Positions 1 to 5,828 of a DNA stretch of 5,828 bases are shown piece by piece; positions within the stretch are counted from its first letter, which is position 1, and every line of letters begins with the position of its first letter. A model generated the notes under the pieces. The model was given only the letters and a program-made list of their open reading frames with translations, ran no database searches and had not been told where the DNA came from. Source of the DNA: Paludibacteraceae bacterium (GTDB lineage: Bacteria; Bacteroidota; Bacteroidia; Bacteroidales; Paludibacteraceae); the NCBI GenBank assembly GCA_017960065.1, contig JAGCZK010000219.1, positions 1-5,828 of the forward strand, read 5' to 3'. The translations under genes were made by a program, and so were the position numbers.

Positions 1-1406
1 ACAACAAGCGGATGCAATACCAAAGCACCATTGCCGACACGCTCGAGCTCAATGCCAACGAGCGGAACACCCACGGCCATGGCGAAATGGGATTTTACAA
101 CCTCAGCGCCGATTACCGGCACTACTTTGTCAAAGACAAACACGAGATCTCGGCCAACATCACCCACCGCGGGCAACACAATGCCTCGGCCAGCCGCTAC
201 CACGACACCAACCAGTCGGGAGGCCTGGTCAGCGAGCTGTTCCAAAAGCAAACGGTGACCAACCACAACAACAGCTTCTCGGCCCAAGTGGACTACCTCA
301 ACATGTTTTCCAAGAAATCGCGTCTGGAAGCCGGTATGAAAGCCGACTTGGCCTTCAACCGGAGTTTTGACCAAACCTTCGACTCGACCGTCATCAACGG
401 GTGGGCCGAAGATCCCGACAAGACCAACCCCTTCAACTATCAGGAACAGGTTTATGCGGCATACGCCTCCTACGGCAACCAGATCCGCTGGTTTTCGTTT
501 CAGGTCGGTCTGCGCGGGTAATACACCCTGATCAACGCCAACCAATCCAAAAACGACTACTTTCAGGTATATCCGACAGCCTACCTGAGTTTTACGCTTC
601 CCAAGGAGAATGAGCTGCAACTCAACTACACCCGTCGCATCAACCGTCCGCGCGGACGCCGCATCAACAGTTTCAAAGACCGTTCGGACCAGACCAACGT
701 TACCTACGGCAACCCCGAGCTGATGCCCGAGTTCGCCAATGTGGTCGAATTCAACTACCTCAAGAACTGGGACCGCCACACCCTGACGGCAAGCCTGTAT
801 TACCGGTACACCGAAAACGTGATTGAGCAGGTGCGCATCGTCAAACAAGACACCATGAACACCACCTACGAAAACATCACATACGCCCAAAACGCCGGTG
901 CCGAGCTGGTGGCGAAGAACAAGCTGTTTCGCGACTACCTCGACCTCACCACCTCGGTCAGCGCCTTTTACTACCAACTGGGAGGGAACGAGGAGTACCA
1001 TATCAGCAAAACCGAAAACTTTTCGTGGCGGGCAAAAATCAATGCGGGCATCCGCATCATCGACAACTTGTCGGCACAAATCAGCGCCAACTACAACTCG
1101 CCCCGCCTGATTGCCCAAGGAAAGGTCAGCCACAATTACTCCATGGACATCGGCTTCAAGGCCTTCTTCCTCAAACGGAAACTCTCCCTGACCGTGTCGG
1201 TGCGCGACCTGCTGAACTCGCGTTTCCGTTCGGACGACACCACCTACGGCGACAACTTCTATCAGGAGGCCGGCCGGACCTCCAACGGACGCACCTACCG
1301 AATCAATCTCAGCTACAAGTTTGGCGACATGAAGGGGGGCAAAAACAAGAAGGGCAAAGACCGGGAGGAAAACTCCGAGACCGAAGACATGGACTTTGAT
1401 TTTTAA
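1..1406 (+). pseudogene. TonB-dependent-receptor-like outer-membrane beta-barrel protein, C-terminal part, interrupted by a nonsense codon
   Basis: The frame is open from position 3 to the TAA at 1404-1406 except for one in-frame TAA at 519-521. About 172 codons precede that stop inside the window and 294 follow it. The start and the N-terminal domains (expected: carboxypeptidase-regulatory-like domain and plug) lie to the left of the window. Both halves look like the barrel of the outer-membrane protein family PF14905. They show alternating aromatic and polar strands, the block VGLRG-stop-YT where relatives have GLRxEYT, then NYTRRINRPRGRRINSF, YGNPELMPEF and LTASLYYRYTENV. The last strand, TYRINLSYKFG, is followed by a Lys-rich then acidic tail ending in DFDF. 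The family takes up large substrates across the outer membrane with TonB; the substrate here is unknown. There is no frameshift and the codon use is the same on both sides of the stop, which suggests a recent substitution or a base-calling error. I am sure of the family, less sure that the gene is truly dead. Confidence 0.85.
519..521 (+). other. In-frame premature TAA in the barrel gene
   Basis: This TAA falls between the codons for LRG and YTLINAN, in frame with the 294 further codons that complete the barrel. Family members usually have Glu here (LRxEYT), so a single G-to-T change (GAA to TAA) would explain it. TAA also ends the coiled-coil, nucleotidyltransferase and serB genes in this window, so codon reassignment is not a plausible explanation. 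Confidence 0.85.
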
Positions 1407-1438
1407 GAAAAGAAGCACCACCTAATGATAGAATTTAC

Positions 1439-1446
1439 TAATTTTG
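1439..1446 (+). promoter_or_regulatory. Candidate Bacteroidetes -7 promoter element for the salvage operon
   Basis: TAATTTTG matches the Bacteroidetes housekeeping -7 consensus TAnnTTTG exactly. It lies in the short AT-rich gap after the barrel gene, 24 nt before the ATG at 1471, which would give a leader of roughly 10-20 nt. I see no convincing TTG-type -33 element about 20 nt upstream, so the call rests on the -7 box and its position. The A-rich stretch before the ATG, without a Shine-Dalgarno sequence, is usual for this phylum. No terminator hairpin is visible between the barrel gene and this element. Confidence 0.5.
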
Positions 1447-1470
1447 CAGAACATTAAAAACTTTATCAAA

Positions 1471-2241
1471 ATGAAAAAAACGCTTATCGCAATTGCCGGC
1501 GCTTTCTTCCTGGGCATCAGTTCCCTCTGCGCCGCTTCGACGGACTACAAGACTGTCAATGGTCCTGAAAAAGTAATGGTTAACGTACTCTCGAGAGATT
1601 ACGAATACCCCATTGAGGTTATCCAAGCCGCTGTTTTGGAACGTCTCGAAAGAGAAGGTTTGAAAGGAAAAAAGGCTAAAAACGGATTCTTCTCGTTCAT
1701 GGGCGTCAAATACAACTATTTGTGGGACAACAATTTCGATTTGTATCTGGGATTCAGCGGAAACAAATCGGCCGGTTCGGTGATGGTGCTCATGACCACC
1801 GGTTACAACAACTACGTTGACTTGCACAACCCGCAAACCCGCCAACGCATCGTAACGTGGCTCGACGAACTCGACCTCGACATTCAGGCTTACCTGCACA
1901 ACAAAAAAATTGAAAATGCGGAAAAGGCTTACGAAAAAACCAGAAAAGAACTCGACAAACTCAACAAAGAGCAACGCAGCCTCGAGGCCAAGGCCCGCAA
2001 AAACTCCGACAACCTGAACAAGGCCAAAGCCCAACAGACCATTGCCAAAGGTCCGAACGCCGTTAGCGTAGATCCGAAACAAGTGGCCAAAGAGGAAAAA
2101 GCCATCAAGAAACTGGAAAATGAGAAAGTGAAATTGGAGAAAGCGCAAGCCGACAACCAAAAAGAAATGCTCAAAGCCAAAGAAACCTTGACCGATCAGG
2201 AAAAAGAGATTTACGAACTCAAGGCGAACCGCCCGAAGTAA
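1471..2241 (+). CDS. Exported coiled-coil protein of unknown function, first gene of the salvage operon
   Basis: The product is 256 residues. I chose the ATG at 1471 over an in-frame TTG at 1444 because it starts directly with a signal peptide: MKK, a hydrophobic stretch over residues 4-19, then LCAAS, with cleavage likely around residues 21-23. Cys20 lacks a proper lipobox (Leu precedes it), so a lipoprotein is unlikely. Residues about 25-135 form a small mixed domain with aromatic-rich segments (FFSFMGVKYNYLWDNNFDLYLGF). From about 137 to 252 the protein is almost entirely Lys/Glu/Ala/Leu-rich helix, broken once by a Gly/Pro loop at about 193-202, so probably an antiparallel coiled-coil hairpin. 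It is likely periplasmic. I do not recognise the family. The kinase gene starts 6 nt downstream, so the two are probably co-transcribed and may share an envelope-related task. By eye the gene is more A-rich than its neighbours, mainly from its Lys content. Confidence 0.85.
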   Translation: MKKTLIAIAGAFFLGISSLCAASTDYKTVNGPEKVMVNVLSRDYEYPIEVIQAAVLERLEREGLKGKKAKNGFFSFMGVKYNYLWDNNFDLYLGFSGNKSAGSVMVLMTTGYNNYVDLHNPQTRQRIVTWLDELDLDIQAYLHNKKIENAEKAYEKTRKELDKLNKEQRSLEAKARKNSDNLNKAKAQQTIAKGPNAVSVDPKQVAKEEKAIKKLENEKVKLEKAQADNQKEMLKAKETLTDQEKEIYELKANRPK

Positions 2242-2247
2242 GTTGCC

Positions 2248-3648
2248 ATGAAGCGTCTGACTGAGTTGTTTGCCGCCTTGTACGGTCATGAGCCGCAACA
2301 ACAAACCGCCATCACCAACTCGGGTTCGAACCGCCAGTACTACCGCATTTCCGACGGGAACCTTTCGGTAATCGGAGTCATCGGCACCTCTATCCCCGAA
2401 AACAAGGCGTTTGTCTCGCTCAGCAGACATTTCTCCGAAAATGGAATGAAAGTCCCCCGTGTGCTGACCCACACGGAGGACTTTTCCGCATATATCACCG
2501 AGGATTTGGGGAGCGAAGACCTGTTCGGGCTGATCCAGCAAGACCCGAGCGGAGAGCGCACACAAAGCCTGCTGAAACAAACCGTCGCCCAGCTGCCCCG
2601 ACTGCAGTTCGAAGGCGCACAAGGCCTCGACTTTTCGGTTTGCTACCCCATCGCCCAATTCGACCGCCGCAGCATCTTTTGGGACCTCAACTACTTCAAA
2701 TACGAGTTTCTCAAACCGTCGGGCATCGAACCCGACGAGGTCCGGCTCGAAGAAGAATTCAACTTGCTGGCCGACTGGCTGCTGTCGTACGAAAGCCCCA
2801 CGTTCATGTACCGCGATTTCCAGTCGCGCAACGTCATGATTTGCAATGGACAACCCTACTTCATCGACTTCCAGGGAGGACGCAAAGGCCCGTTTTACTA
2901 CGACCTGGCCTCGTTTGTCTATCAGGCCAAAGCCGGCTATAGCGCCGCCCAACGCGAGTCGCTGACCGACTGCTATGTGGAGGCCCTGCAGCCGTACCAC
3001 CCCTGCTCCAAAGAGGATTTCCGGCAGCAACTGCGCCCGTTTGTCCTGTTTCGACTCATCCAAGTATTGGGGGCCTACGGATTCCGGGGGCTGGTCGAAC
3101 ATAAGGCGCACTTTATCCAGAGCATTATCCCGGCCCTGGCCCTCGTTCGCGAATTTTTAAGCGACAACGACTTTGACCGGCTGCCCTACCTTTGCGACTT
3201 GCTCCGTCAACTGACAACAATCTACCCGGCTGCCGCGCCTAACGACGGACAGCTGACGGTCGAGGTCATGAGTTTTTCGTATAAAAAAGGCTATCCGACC
3301 GATTTTAGCGGCAACGGCGGAGGCTATGTCTTCGACTGCCGCAGCATTCACAATCCGGGCCGGTATCCCGAGTACAAAAACATCACCGGGCGCGACAAGC
3401 CTGTGATGGACTTTTTGGAGAAAAATGGGGAAATCACCGTTTTTCTGCAGCATGTATATGCCTTGGTGGACCAAACGGTCAGCCGCTACCAAAAACGCGG
3501 ATTCACGCACCTGCAGGTCATGTTCGGATGTACCGGCGGACAACACCGCTCAGTTTATGCCGCAGAACACCTGGCCCGACACCTGGCCGAACAAGGGGTG
3601 CGCGTACGGCTGATTCACCGCGAACAACACATAGACATCACCTTATGA
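2248..3648 (+). CDS. AmgK-like amino-sugar kinase (APH fold) fused to a RapZ C-terminal domain
   Basis: The product is 466 residues in two parts. Residues about 1-320 are an aminoglycoside-phosphotransferase-fold kinase of the COG3178/AmgK type. It has a nucleotide loop GSNRQYYRI (26-34), catalytic loop YRDFQSRN (188-195, Asp190 and Asn195), metal-binding Asp207 in FIDFQGG, and GPFYYDLAS (214-222), a pattern typical of AmgK. Residues about 336-460 match the C-terminal domain of the RNase adaptor RapZ: VEVMSFSYKKGYP (338-350), VFDCRSIHNPGRYPE (361-375), LTG-like NITGRDKPV (378-386) and the signature GCTGGQHRSVY (427-437). AmgK phosphorylates the anomeric carbon of MurNAc or GlcNAc in peptidoglycan recycling; the RapZ domain in E. 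coli binds glucosamine-6-phosphate. The RapZ Walker-type N-terminal domain is absent. The protein should be cytoplasmic. The stop overlaps the start of the MurU-like gene (ATGA), implying coupled translation. The exact sugar is inferred from family and neighbour; other hexose or amino-sugar substrates remain possible. Confidence 0.88.
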   Translation: MKRLTELFAALYGHEPQQQTAITNSGSNRQYYRISDGNLSVIGVIGTSIPENKAFVSLSRHFSENGMKVPRVLTHTEDFSAYITEDLGSEDLFGLIQQDPSGERTQSLLKQTVAQLPRLQFEGAQGLDFSVCYPIAQFDRRSIFWDLNYFKYEFLKPSGIEPDEVRLEEEFNLLADWLLSYESPTFMYRDFQSRNVMICNGQPYFIDFQGGRKGPFYYDLASFVYQAKAGYSAAQRESLTDCYVEALQPYHPCSKEDFRQQLRPFVLFRLIQVLGAYGFRGLVEHKAHFIQSIIPALALVREFLSDNDFDRLPYLCDLLRQLTTIYPAAAPNDGQLTVEVMSFSYKKGYPTDFSGNGGGYVFDCRSIHNPGRYPEYKNITGRDKPVMDFLEKNGEITVFLQHVYALVDQTVSRYQKRGFTHLQVMFGCTGGQHRSVYAAEHLARHLAEQGVRVRLIHREQHIDITL

Positions 3649-4379
3649 ACGCCATGATTTTTGCCGCCGGCCTCGGCACCCGACTCAAGCCCATCACCGA
3701 CACGATTCCCAAAGCCCTGGTCAGCATTGGCGGGCAAACGCTGCTCGAGCGCACCATCGTCAAACTCAAACGTGCCGGTTTCGACCACATTGTCGTCAAC
3801 GTGCACCACTTTGCCGGGCAAATCATCGAATTTCTTCGGGCAAATCAAAATTTTGGCATCGACATCCGCATCTCCGACGAAAGCGGGCAACTGCTCGAAA
3901 CGGGAGGCGGCATCCGCAAAGCGGCGCCCCTACTGGGCAACGAACCCTTTCTGATACACAATGTGGACATCTTGTCGGACACCGATTTGTCAGCGCTCTA
4001 CCAAGCCCACATCCACAGCCAGGCCGACGCCACGCTACTGGTCAGCCGGCGGGCATCCTCGCGCGCACTGCTTTTTGATGACGAGGGCCGTTTGCGGGCC
4101 TGGCTCAACAAAACCACCGGCCAACTGCGCAGTCCGCTGACGGACGCTCGGCCCGAAACACTTCACGAATACGCCTTTAGCGGCATACACGTCTTCTCAC
4201 CATCCCTATTCCCGTTGATGGAAGGATGGCCGGAGAAATTCCCGATTATGGATTTTTACCTCGACGTCTGCCTGCGTGCCCACCTACAAGCCAGCGTAGC
4301 CGAGAACCTTCGGCTGATTGATGTCGGCAAACTCAACTCCATCGCCGAAGCCGAATCGATGTTGGCACAACTTTCCTAA
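3645..4379 (+). CDS. MurU-like sugar-1-phosphate nucleotidyltransferase
   Basis: The product is 244 residues, near the usual size of MurU. I chose the ATG at 3645 because it overlaps the kinase stop as ATGA and gives MNAMIFAAGLGTRLKP, the standard N-terminus of the family; upstream in-frame codons overlap the RapZ domain and have no homologous look. Motifs seen are the nucleotide-binding loop AAGLGTRLKP (7-16), the PKAL block (22-25), the base/sugar loop ETGGGIRKA (85-93), metal-binding Asp108 in HNVDIL, SGIHVFSP (179-186), and a second metal-binding Asp226 in IDVGK. The family transfers a nucleotidyl group from an NTP to a sugar 1-phosphate; MurU converts MurNAc-1-phosphate to UDP-MurNAc, feeding peptidoglycan synthesis downstream of MurA. 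The AmgK-like partner immediately upstream supports this role, but specificity for MurNAc rather than GlcNAc, glucose or mannose cannot be read from sequence alone. Its stop lies 3 nt from the serB stop on the other strand. Confidence 0.85.
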   Translation: MNAMIFAAGLGTRLKPITDTIPKALVSIGGQTLLERTIVKLKRAGFDHIVVNVHHFAGQIIEFLRANQNFGIDIRISDESGQLLETGGGIRKAAPLLGNEPFLIHNVDILSDTDLSALYQAHIHSQADATLLVSRRASSRALLFDDEGRLRAWLNKTTGQLRSPLTDARPETLHEYAFSGIHVFSPSLFPLMEGWPEKFPIMDFYLDVCLRAHLQASVAENLRLIDVGKLNSIAEAESMLAQLS

Positions 4380-4382
4380 GGC

Positions 4383-5606
4383 TTATTGTGCATCGATGTG
4401 CACGTCGCGGTAGCCCAAGAAGTACAAGATACCGTCGAGTCCGGAAGTGGAAATCGACTGTTTGGCATTGGCCTTTACCTTGGGTTTTGCATGAAATGCG
4501 ATGCCCAGACCGGCCAAATTGAGCATAGGCAGGTCGTTTGCGCCGTCACCAACAGCCACCACTTGACGCAGGTCAATCTTTTCGACCTGCGCAATCAGTT
4601 GCAGCAATTCGGCTTTGCGCTTGCCGTCAACCACATCGCCCAGATAGCGACCGGTGAGCTTGCCGTCGATGATTTCGAGGTTGTTGGCATAGACATAGTC
4701 GATGCCGAAACGCTTTTGCAGGTATTGTCCGAAATAGGTGAAACCACCCGACAATATGGCGATTTTGAATCCGAATTTTTTCAGCACGGTCATCAGACGC
4801 TCGGCGCCGTCCATCAACGGCAAGTGTTCGGCGATATCAATCATCACCGACTCGTCGAGGCCCTTGAGCAAGGCGACCCGACGGGTAAAACTTTCGGTAA
4901 AGTCGATTTCGCCCCGCATGGCCGACTCCGTAATGGCGCGCACCTGCGCCCCCACACCGGCACGGTCGGCCAATTCGTCGATTACCTCGGTCTTGATTAG
5001 GGTCGAGTCCATATCAAAACAAATCAGGCGGCGCGCCCTGCGGTACATGTCGTCTTTCTGAAACGAGATGTCGATGCCTTCCGACGCCGACAGTTCCAGA
5101 AATTTGGCCGAGAGGCCCGCCTTGTCCTGCAGTTCGCCACGCAGCGAAAGTTCGATACACGAGCGGATTTTTTCATCGTCCTGCTCGCGCAACGACGGCC
5201 GCCCGGTCAGTCGCTTGATGCTGTCGATATTGAGTTGTTGTGCCGAAATGGCCTTGGTCACCAACGACAACTGGTTGGCGGTAATCACTTTGCCCAACAC
5301 GGTAACCACATAGCGCTGTTTGCCCTGACGACCCACCCATTGCTGGTATTCGTCTTCGGGAATGGGGGTAAACCGCACCTGCACACCCATTTCGGAGCAT
5401 TTGAACAAGATTTCCTTGAGGATATGTCCGCTCTGCACGTCATCGTCCATCTTAAACAGGATACCCAACGACAAGGTGTGGTGGATATCGGCCTGACCAA
5501 TGTCGAGGATAACTGCATTGAACTTGCCTAAAATCTCAGTAACAGAGGCGGTTACACCAGGGCGGTCATCGCCCGAGATGCTAATTAGGATGATTTCGCT
5601 TGCCAT
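4383..5606 (-). CDS. serB: Phosphoserine phosphatase SerB with ACT-type N-terminal region
   Basis: SerB hydrolyses O-phospho-L-serine to L-serine, the last step of serine synthesis, in the cytoplasm. The product is 407 residues, the long form of the enzyme. Residues about 1-90 look like an ACT domain (EIILISISGDDRPGVTASV), and about 98-185 like a second ACT-type segment (RYVVTVLGKVITANQLSLV). The HAD phosphatase core runs from about 194 to 395. It has motif I DMDST (198-202, nucleophile Asp198, acid/base Asp200), substrate residues in the cap around ESAMRGEIDF (227-236), motif II SGGF (286-289), the motif III lysine near 329-331, and motif IV GDGANDLPM (353-361). All catalytic residues are present. 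The ATG at 5604-5606 begins directly with the ACT strand, so the start is well placed. Serine feedback through the ACT region is plausible by analogy but not shown. The gene is transcribed alone, just downstream of an rRNA operon terminator and in the same direction. Confidence 0.96.
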   Translation of the reverse strand: MASEIILISISGDDRPGVTASVTEILGKFNAVILDIGQADIHHTLSLGILFKMDDDVQSGHILKEILFKCSEMGVQVRFTPIPEDEYQQWVGRQGKQRYVVTVLGKVITANQLSLVTKAISAQQLNIDSIKRLTGRPSLREQDDEKIRSCIELSLRGELQDKAGLSAKFLELSASEGIDISFQKDDMYRRARRLICFDMDSTLIKTEVIDELADRAGVGAQVRAITESAMRGEIDFTESFTRRVALLKGLDESVMIDIAEHLPLMDGAERLMTVLKKFGFKIAILSGGFTYFGQYLQKRFGIDYVYANNLEIIDGKLTGRYLGDVVDGKRKAELLQLIAQVEKIDLRQVVAVGDGANDLPMLNLAGLGIAFHAKPKVKANAKQSISTSGLDGILYFLGYRDVHIDAQ

Positions 5607-5644
5607 AAATTAATCGTATCAGTGCGTGAGAACAGTTTGATGAA

Positions 5645-5675
5645 CAAAAATAACGAATTCTTGCGAGAATCACAA
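5645..5675 (-). promoter_or_regulatory. Candidate serB promoter of Bacteroidetes type
   Basis: On the minus strand, TATTTTTG (5652-5645) fits the -7 consensus TAnnTTTG, and a TTG at 5675-5673 lies 20 nt upstream, the usual spacing for the -33 element. The -7 box ends 38 nt before the serB ATG, giving a leader of roughly 25-35 nt. The promoter sits between the rRNA terminator and serB, so serB can be expressed independently of the rRNA operon. No riboswitch-like fold is apparent in the short leader. Confidence 0.6.
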
Positions 5676-5688
5676 GACGGGTAACGGC

Positions 5689-5724
5689 AAAAAAAAGAGC
5701 CTCGTGTCGGATGACACAAGGCTC
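5689..5724 (-). terminator. Intrinsic terminator after the 5S rRNA gene
   Basis: In minus-strand RNA, bases 5724-5713 (GAGCCUUGUGUC) pair with 5708-5697 (GACACGAGGCUC) in a 12-bp stem closed by a 4-nt loop (AUCC), followed by eight U residues (5696-5689). The one non-Watson-Crick position is a G-U pair on the minus strand but an A-C mismatch on the plus strand. The U tract is also only on the minus side, so the terminator acts on the leftward rRNA transcript. It ends the probable rRNA operon a few bases after the 5S gene. Confidence 0.93.
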
Positions 5725-5730
5725 TTCGAA

Positions 5731-5828
<98 letters not shown>

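Noticed and set aside
1444..1470. TTG start for the coiled-coil protein
   Set aside because: It would place nine residues before a clean signal peptide, and it overlaps the -7 element; the ATG at 1471 fits better.
1438..3111. 557-codon open frame on the minus strand, spanning the coiled-coil gene and most of the kinase domain
   Set aside because: Its protein is rich in Phe/Leu/Val runs that mirror the Lys/Glu codons of the sense genes, it crosses two well-supported genes and their junction, and it has no recognisable domain. It is a codon-bias shadow.
3528..3644. Upstream extension of the nucleotidyltransferase frame to an earlier ATG
   Set aside because: The extra 39 residues overlap the conserved RapZ signature region of the kinase gene and are Arg/Thr/Pro-rich without family similarity; the ATG at 3645 gives the standard MNAMIFAAGLGTR start.
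4391..4398. CATCGATG palindrome near the convergent stops, considered as a terminator or operator
   Set aside because: It has no loop or T-tract and encodes the C-terminal residues of SerB; 8-bp palindromes are expected by chance.
4386..5000. 204-codon plus-strand frame antisense to serB
   Set aside because: It lies entirely opposite the conserved HAD domain of SerB and has no recognisable motifs; it is a shadow frame.
4383..5606. HAD phosphatase considered as the MupP-type MurNAc-6-phosphate phosphatase of the recycling pathway
   Set aside because: The N-terminal ACT-type region, the DMDST/GDGANDLPM motifs, the SerB-type cap and the 407-residue length all point to phosphoserine phosphatase, and the gene is on the opposite strand from the salvage operon.

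Overview
The window reads as chromosomal DNA from a Bacteroidetes bacterium, most likely order Bacteroidales. Three things point there. The outer-membrane beta-barrel receptor has the PF14905-type barrel and a charged tail. Two promoter candidates fit the Bacteroidetes -7 consensus TAnnTTTG, and there is no clear Shine-Dalgarno sequence. The amino-sugar kinase carries a RapZ-like C-terminal domain. Genus cannot be resolved by eye; the coding sequence is moderately GC-rich.

Layout, left to right. (1) Positions 1-1406 (+) hold the C-terminal part of a TonB-dependent-receptor-like outer-membrane barrel gene. Its reading frame is intact apart from one in-frame TAA at 519-521, where the family normally has a Glu codon, so it is annotated as a pseudogene (or a sequencing error). 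(2) A short AT-rich gap carries a -7-like element at 1439-1446. (3) An apparent three-gene operon (+) follows: an exported coiled-coil protein of unknown function (1471-2241), an APH-fold sugar kinase of the AmgK/COG3178 type fused to a RapZ C-terminal domain (2248-3648), and a MurU-like sugar-1-phosphate nucleotidyltransferase (3645-4379). The spacings are 6 nt and a 4-nt ATGA overlap. (4) Convergent to it, 3 nt away, is serB (4383-5606, -), a phosphoserine phosphatase with an ACT-type N-terminal regulatory region. (5) Upstream of serB on the same (-) strand are its candidate promoter, a strong intrinsic terminator (5689-5724) and the 3' part of a 5S rRNA gene running off the right edge. The window therefore ends at the tail of a probable rRNA operon.

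The most interesting part is the salvage operon. A kinase that makes amino-sugar 1-phosphate and a nucleotidyltransferase that activates it to a UDP-sugar are the AmgK/MurU steps of peptidoglycan recycling known from Pseudomonas putida. Here the kinase is fused to the domain that in E. coli RapZ senses glucosamine-6-phosphate and binds small RNAs. The fused copy lacks both the RapZ Walker-type N-terminal domain and the basic RNA-binding tail. This suggests, by inference, a salvage kinase regulated by an aminosugar-phosphate ligand rather than an RNA adaptor. The leading exported coiled-coil protein would link the operon to the envelope.
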